DNA of 64,000 nucleotides from Pseudomonas sp. GV085. Lineage in GTDB: Bacteria > Pseudomonadota > Gammaproteobacteria > Pseudomonadales > Pseudomonadaceae. The position numbers and the translations under genes are program-made. The number at the start of each line of letters is the position of its first letter. Positions within the stretch are counted from its first letter, which is position 1. Where the stretch lies: positions 29,256-93,255 of the forward strand of contig NZ_QAOV01000020.1 in NCBI RefSeq assembly GCF_003050925.1. Reading direction: 5' to 3'. Shown here one piece after another: positions 61,215-64,000 of this stretch. Under the pieces are notes generated by a model. That model was given only the letters and a program-made list of their open reading frames with translations. It did no database searches and was not told the DNA's origin.

Positions 61215-62207
61215 ATGACTTCGCTAGACTCACTTCAGCAAAGGCAAATCAGTCTTACACACGCTTTCGTGGTCAACAATGCGGCGTTGTATTCGCAGTC
61301 CTGGAAAAACATGAAGAATCCTACGCCGAGTCAGGTTAAAGACAATATTCTTTCGCGTCTCAATGCCTCCAAGGTAGGCGGCGGTTATGGCGTGGCCTGG
61401 GGCCCCGCTCTGGTGATGGATGGCGAACACGCGGCGCACATCACAGTGGTGCTGATCGGCGGAAAAAATGAGAACGACGTCGTCGTGGTGACGAGTGGGA
61501 CACTTAAGGATTCTTTAAAGGATCAGGTGGACGATCTGGATATTTTTCCAATGGTGCCATTGCAGAGCGTTATCACGAACTGCCAGGTGCCGGCGAACAT
61601 CGCGCAGGGAACTTCAGATGGGGTGCACGCGATATTGACTACGGCATCCACTATCGGTTCTCAGGGCACGCTGTGCGATTTTCTAGGGAAGCTGCAAAGT
61701 GGGGCGACGATCCGATTGGTTGGACATAGCCTTGGCGGTGCGCTCATGTCGGTGGTCGCGCTTTATCTGAAAGACAAATTTCCGGGCTCTAAATTTTATT
61801 GCGAGACGATTGCTGCGCCCACGGCTGGCGATGGTTTTTTTGCGAGCTACTTCAATAAGCAAATGGCTGGTAATGCGCTACGCATCTACAACACTTTGGA
61901 TGTTGTTCCGATGGCGTGGTGCGCAACTTCTCTCGATTACTCCCTGACGCTATATGATGCCAACCCCATTGATGAAAGCATGAGGAACATGGTCTGTTCC
62001 AAAATGGATACGGTTGTAAACAACAATCTGAACTATACGCAATGGGGAATGGGCAACGCGAACATGGAGCTGCGGCTCTGTGGGCAACCTCAATCCAAGT
62101 GCACAGACTATGAGTCTCAATCCGGCTATCAGCACATCTACGAGTACATGACACTGCTGGGCTTGCAGCTCAGCGATATACCGGTGCCGCCACCGTTTGG
62201 CAGCTAG
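61215..62207 (+). CDS. Class 3 lipase-fold hydrolase
   Basis: A 330-residue protein without a signal peptide. The nucleophile elbow is GHSLGG, typical of Lipase_3, with an APTAGD segment after it and a histidine in SGYQHIYEY near the end. ATG 61215 has AAGGAG in front. The codon and base composition are less GC-rich than the neighbours, and RAYT-type palindromes flank it at about 60.9 and 62.3 kb, pointing to acquisition. It may be a phospholipase, possibly a secreted effector, but no vgrG, PAAR or immunity gene is next to it. Confidence 0.78.
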   Translation: MTSLDSLQQRQISLTHAFVVNNAALYSQSWKNMKNPTPSQVKDNILSRLNASKVGGGYGVAWGPALVMDGEHAAHITVVLIGGKNENDVVVVTSGTLKDSLKDQVDDLDIFPMVPLQSVITNCQVPANIAQGTSDGVHAILTTASTIGSQGTLCDFLGKLQSGATIRLVGHSLGGALMSVVALYLKDKFPGSKFYCETIAAPTAGDGFFASYFNKQMAGNALRIYNTLDVVPMAWCATSLDYSLTLYDANPIDESMRNMVCSKMDTVVNNNLNYTQWGMGNANMELRLCGQPQSKCTDYESQSGYQHIYEYMTLLGLQLSDIPVPPPFGS

Positions 62208-62310
62208 TGCGATAGTCTCGTCGTTCAAATGTTCGAGTTGCGGTTGCCGAGATTTCTTCCGGGAAGTCTACACAACTGCAACTCGCTTATCCGGAAGCCT
62301 TTTTGCTCGC

Positions 62311-62382
62311 AACCAAAAATGGGGACGACTGAAAATGGGGACGGATCTATTTTTTGAAAAATAAATCAGTCCCCATTTTCAC
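62311..62382. repeat. RAYT-type palindrome, copy 2
   Basis: Contains two AAAATGGGGAC starts and the same GATCTATTTTTTGAAAAATA centre as copy 1, in the same orientation, with the inverted end AATCAGTCCCCATTTTC. Confidence 0.65.
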
Positions 62383-62654
62383 CGGGGACTTTATGAATGG
62401 CTTCTGCCGGTCATGGCCACGCAGCGTGATGGTCAAATCTGATGCAAATGATTGGTCAGGTCGAATGCAAATGGGTGGGCAAGTCCGTGCAATTACCCAC
62501 AACTAGGCTGGGTTCGCTGATGGGTTACGCTGCCGTTGGTCGGCGCCTTGCGCGTCAGTGCGATAGAAAACTGTAGGAATAAACTCTCGTGCCGATCTCA
62601 GTGAGGCAAGGCCTGCGCGCGCCTGACCTTGAACCTGAGCGAACGAGCACATTG

Positions 62655-62969
62655 ATGAGTGATAAATCCTTGGAAGAAAAAGCGGCAGCGATGGTCGACC
62701 CACATGAAACGGTGGCCAGTATCGGACAGATCACTGCCGGGCGCGATGCCCTGCAACAGCGCCTGGATAAGGCTGATCGCGCGGCTCAGGAGCTTCAGAA
62801 GCAACTGGACTTGGCAAAGACGCTGATGATCCGTCTGCTGGCGGCGAGTTTTGCGTCGACCGGCAAACCTTCCGCGCCCCTGACAAATTGGGGGCTAAAT
62901 GAGATCGACGTTGTCGAACGGGAGATGGCCTGCTATTTGAATCCTACCAATGAGGTGAGTGCCGCTTGA
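62655..62969 (+). CDS. Small coiled-coil protein, function unknown
   Basis: A 104-residue protein with a predicted coiled coil in residues 30-65 (GRDALQQRLDKADRAAQELQKQLDLAKTL). ATG 62655 is chosen because the protein-like sequence begins there; the ribosome site is weak. It lies in a region of mobile-element debris after the lipase gene. Phage or island origin is possible. I do not recognise it. Confidence 0.5.
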   Translation: MSDKSLEEKAAAMVDPHETVASIGQITAGRDALQQRLDKADRAAQELQKQLDLAKTLMIRLLAASFASTGKPSAPLTNWGLNEIDVVEREMACYLNPTNEVSAA

Positions 62970-63076
62970 TAGGTCGCGCACTGAATGCCTACAGGCTGCG
63001 TAGATACTGGCTCCAAGCAGAATGCCGCTGTTGGGTTACCACTGCGGTTACCCATCGCGGCGTACCCAACCTGACT

Positions 63077-63098
63077 GGGCCTGCATGATCGCAGGCCC
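63077..63098 (+). terminator. Possible terminator hairpin
   Basis: GGGCCTGC and GCAGGCCC with a 6-base loop, then TTGG. Stable stem but a poor T-tract. Confidence 0.45.
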
Positions 63099-63260
63099 TT
63101 GGCGTTTCGGGGTAGGGTTACTCATGGGTTATCCCCTCACCAGTGACCGCCGCACCCGTATCAATGGATGCAAGATTCAGTTCGGTTGATTCCGGTCCGC
63201 TTGAACGAAGGGTTAGGCCTCATGCTGCAACCTTACTTTGGTGGGACGGACTGTCTATAT
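63099..63260. other. Gene-free region before the IS remnant
   Basis: No gene or clear signal seen. Confidence 0.3.
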
Positions 63261-63323
63261 TGGGTCGGATAGTGACGGTCTAGCATCGACCGTCACTATG
63301 GCTGGTGGTCGCTATCCGACCCA
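63261..63323. repeat. Nested inverted repeats
   Basis: Outer arms TGGGTCGGATAG (63261-63272) and CTATCCGACCCA (63312-63323) enclose inner arms AGTGACGGTC and GACCGTCACT. The structure directly precedes an IS end. An attenuator-like or insertion-target palindrome is possible. Confidence 0.5.
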
Positions 63324-63351
63324 TAGCTGAAGGTCACGACAGACAGAAATC

Positions 63352-63858
63352 GGCCGATTCTGTTGAAAAAGTCGGATTTTCAGCTCGCCTGAACTCAGGC
63401 ACGGCCACCTCTAGAAAACCTATTCACCACGTTGCGTGGTTTTTCGGCCCTTCGTTGACCTTTGCTGCTCGGTTATTGGGTTAATTTGAGGTTTTTTGCT
63501 TCGTGCAGACGCACCTATCCCGTGAGCGGTGGCCTTTGAGAGGTCAGTTTGGCCAGCCGTCGCAGGTTCTGCACCGCGGCGGCCAGTGTGAACTCGTCGG
63601 TCGCGCCACTCATGCCACGTAGCCGCAAGCGATCCAGTTTCAGGATGCGCTTGAGGTGGGCAAACAATATTCGACCTTCTTACGCTCGTGGCGAGAGCGC
63701 TGATACGCCGGCGTCGCTGCGATGCGCCGAGCCACATCACGCGCGGCCTCATGGACGCTGCGAGCAATCTTGCGGAACGCAGTGTTCGGGCAGCACTTGG
63801 CTTTCATCGGACAGGCAATGCAGTCGGTTTGCCGTGAGCGGAAGATGATGGTGTTGAG
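63352..63858 (-). mobile_element. IS1182-family element remnant
   Basis: The left boundary GGCCGATTCTGTTGAAAAAGT is a typical IS1182-type end. About 160 bp of 3' non-coding DNA and the last third of a transposase gene follow. The other end is cut at a GGAGACAGATTTATTT palindrome fragment. The same end sequence restarts at 63905. Confidence 0.75.
63515..63858 (-). pseudogene. IS1182-family transposase, truncated and frameshifted
   Basis: Only the C-terminal part remains. One frame gives TDCIACPMKAKCCPNTAFRK then ARRIAATPAYQRSRHERKKVE. A one-base shift after that (near 63668) gives LFAHLKRILKLDRLRLRGMS and AAAVQNLRRLAKLTSQRPPL before a stop at 63515-63517. These are the conserved C-terminal blocks of IS1182 transposases, including the cysteine cluster. 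The N-terminus is missing. Confidence 0.8.
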
Positions 63859-63883
63859 AAAAATGGAGACAGATTTATTTTTG
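63859..63883. repeat. RAYT-type palindrome fragment, copy 3
   Basis: AAAATGGAGACAGATTTATTTTTG at the truncation point of the IS remnant; half of the palindrome only. Confidence 0.55.
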
Positions 63884-63904
63884 TAGCTCTAAACGACTGC
63901 TATT

Positions 63905-64000
63905 GGCCGATTCTGTTGAAAAAGTCGGTTTTTCAAATGGCCTGAACTCAGGCACGACCACCACCGGAGAACCTACTCACCACATTGAGTGGTTTTTCGG
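63905..64000 (-). mobile_element. Second IS1182-type element, 3' end only (continues past window)
   Basis: The last 96 bases repeat the left end of the element at 63352 in the same orientation, about 85% identical by eye (GGCCGATTCTGTTGAAAAAGT to GTGGTTTTTCGG). A further IS copy probably begins here. Confidence 0.7.

Overview
The window is chromosomal DNA of a Pseudomonas of the P. fluorescens group. The evidence is the high-GC coding style, the many short palindromic REP elements built on a TGTAGGAGCGAGC-N-TGCTCGCGA core, and gene sets typical of that group: aruF/aruG, dhcA-dhcB-atoB with its LysR gene, cobF, GlxA-type regulators, the D-lysine enzyme hglS, a DUF6124 gene and an mcoA-type multicopper oxidase. 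No rRNA, tRNA or CRISPR array was seen.

Layout. 1-3.0 kb: the end of an FtsX-like permease, a CrtC-like lipoprotein and a small exported protein, with two copies of a MITE-like element. 3.0-8.3 kb: hglS, an esterase plus Baeyer-Villiger monooxygenase pair, and a MASE2-GGDEF diguanylate cyclase. 8.4-13.4 kb: oxaloacetate decarboxylase, an isolated aruF-aruG pair, and a histidine-phosphatase-like gene overlapping cobF. 13.5-20.6 kb: a GlxA-type regulator with a rhodanese, a glutamine amidotransferase, an orphan arginine-type binding protein with an AstE-like hydrolase, an esterase, an exported protein and a membrane protein. 21.0-26.8 kb: atoB-dhcB-dhcA with a divergent LysR gene, a sirtuin and a methyltransferase. 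27.3-28.9 kb: a DUF692-DUF2063 (MNIO-type RiPP maturation) pair. 29.1-36.0 kb: an eight-gene GntR-controlled catabolic operon of unknown substrate. 36.2-41.1 kb: a two-component system divergent from cstA and its small partner. 41.3-43.7 kb: katG behind an OxyR-like site. 43.7-47.9 kb: an integrase remnant, a glycine-zipper protein, a cupin, a LysR regulator and an MFS exporter. 48.0-54.3 kb: an amino-acid ABC transporter whose ATPase is fused to a PLP aminotransferase, then a TetR gene and an AstE-like hydrolase. 54.3-60.8 kb: an exported epoxide hydrolase, a DUF6124 gene with a long leader, an EGKCG/EF-hand precursor-like protein, and the McoA-type oxidase behind a sigma-54 promoter. 60.8-64 kb: a class 3 lipase between RAYT-type palindromes, a small coiled-coil protein and IS1182-family remnants.

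Three systems stand out. First, the aminotransferase-ATPase fusion operon (48-52.4 kb) and the AstE-like gene at 53.3 kb share a TGAAC-N4-GTTCA operator flanking the TetR gene, so they look like one import-and-deacylate/transaminate regulon. Second, the EGKCG protein (56.8 kb) resembles HvfA/BufA2 metallophore precursors. The matching maturation pair (27.3 kb) lies 28 kb away, and the EGKCG promoter is nearly identical over about 50 bp to that of the cupin gene (44.9 kb). Third, two MITE-like elements carry clear target duplications, and one has split a rho-independent terminator.

Functions are read from sequence and memory of protein families. No database search was run.
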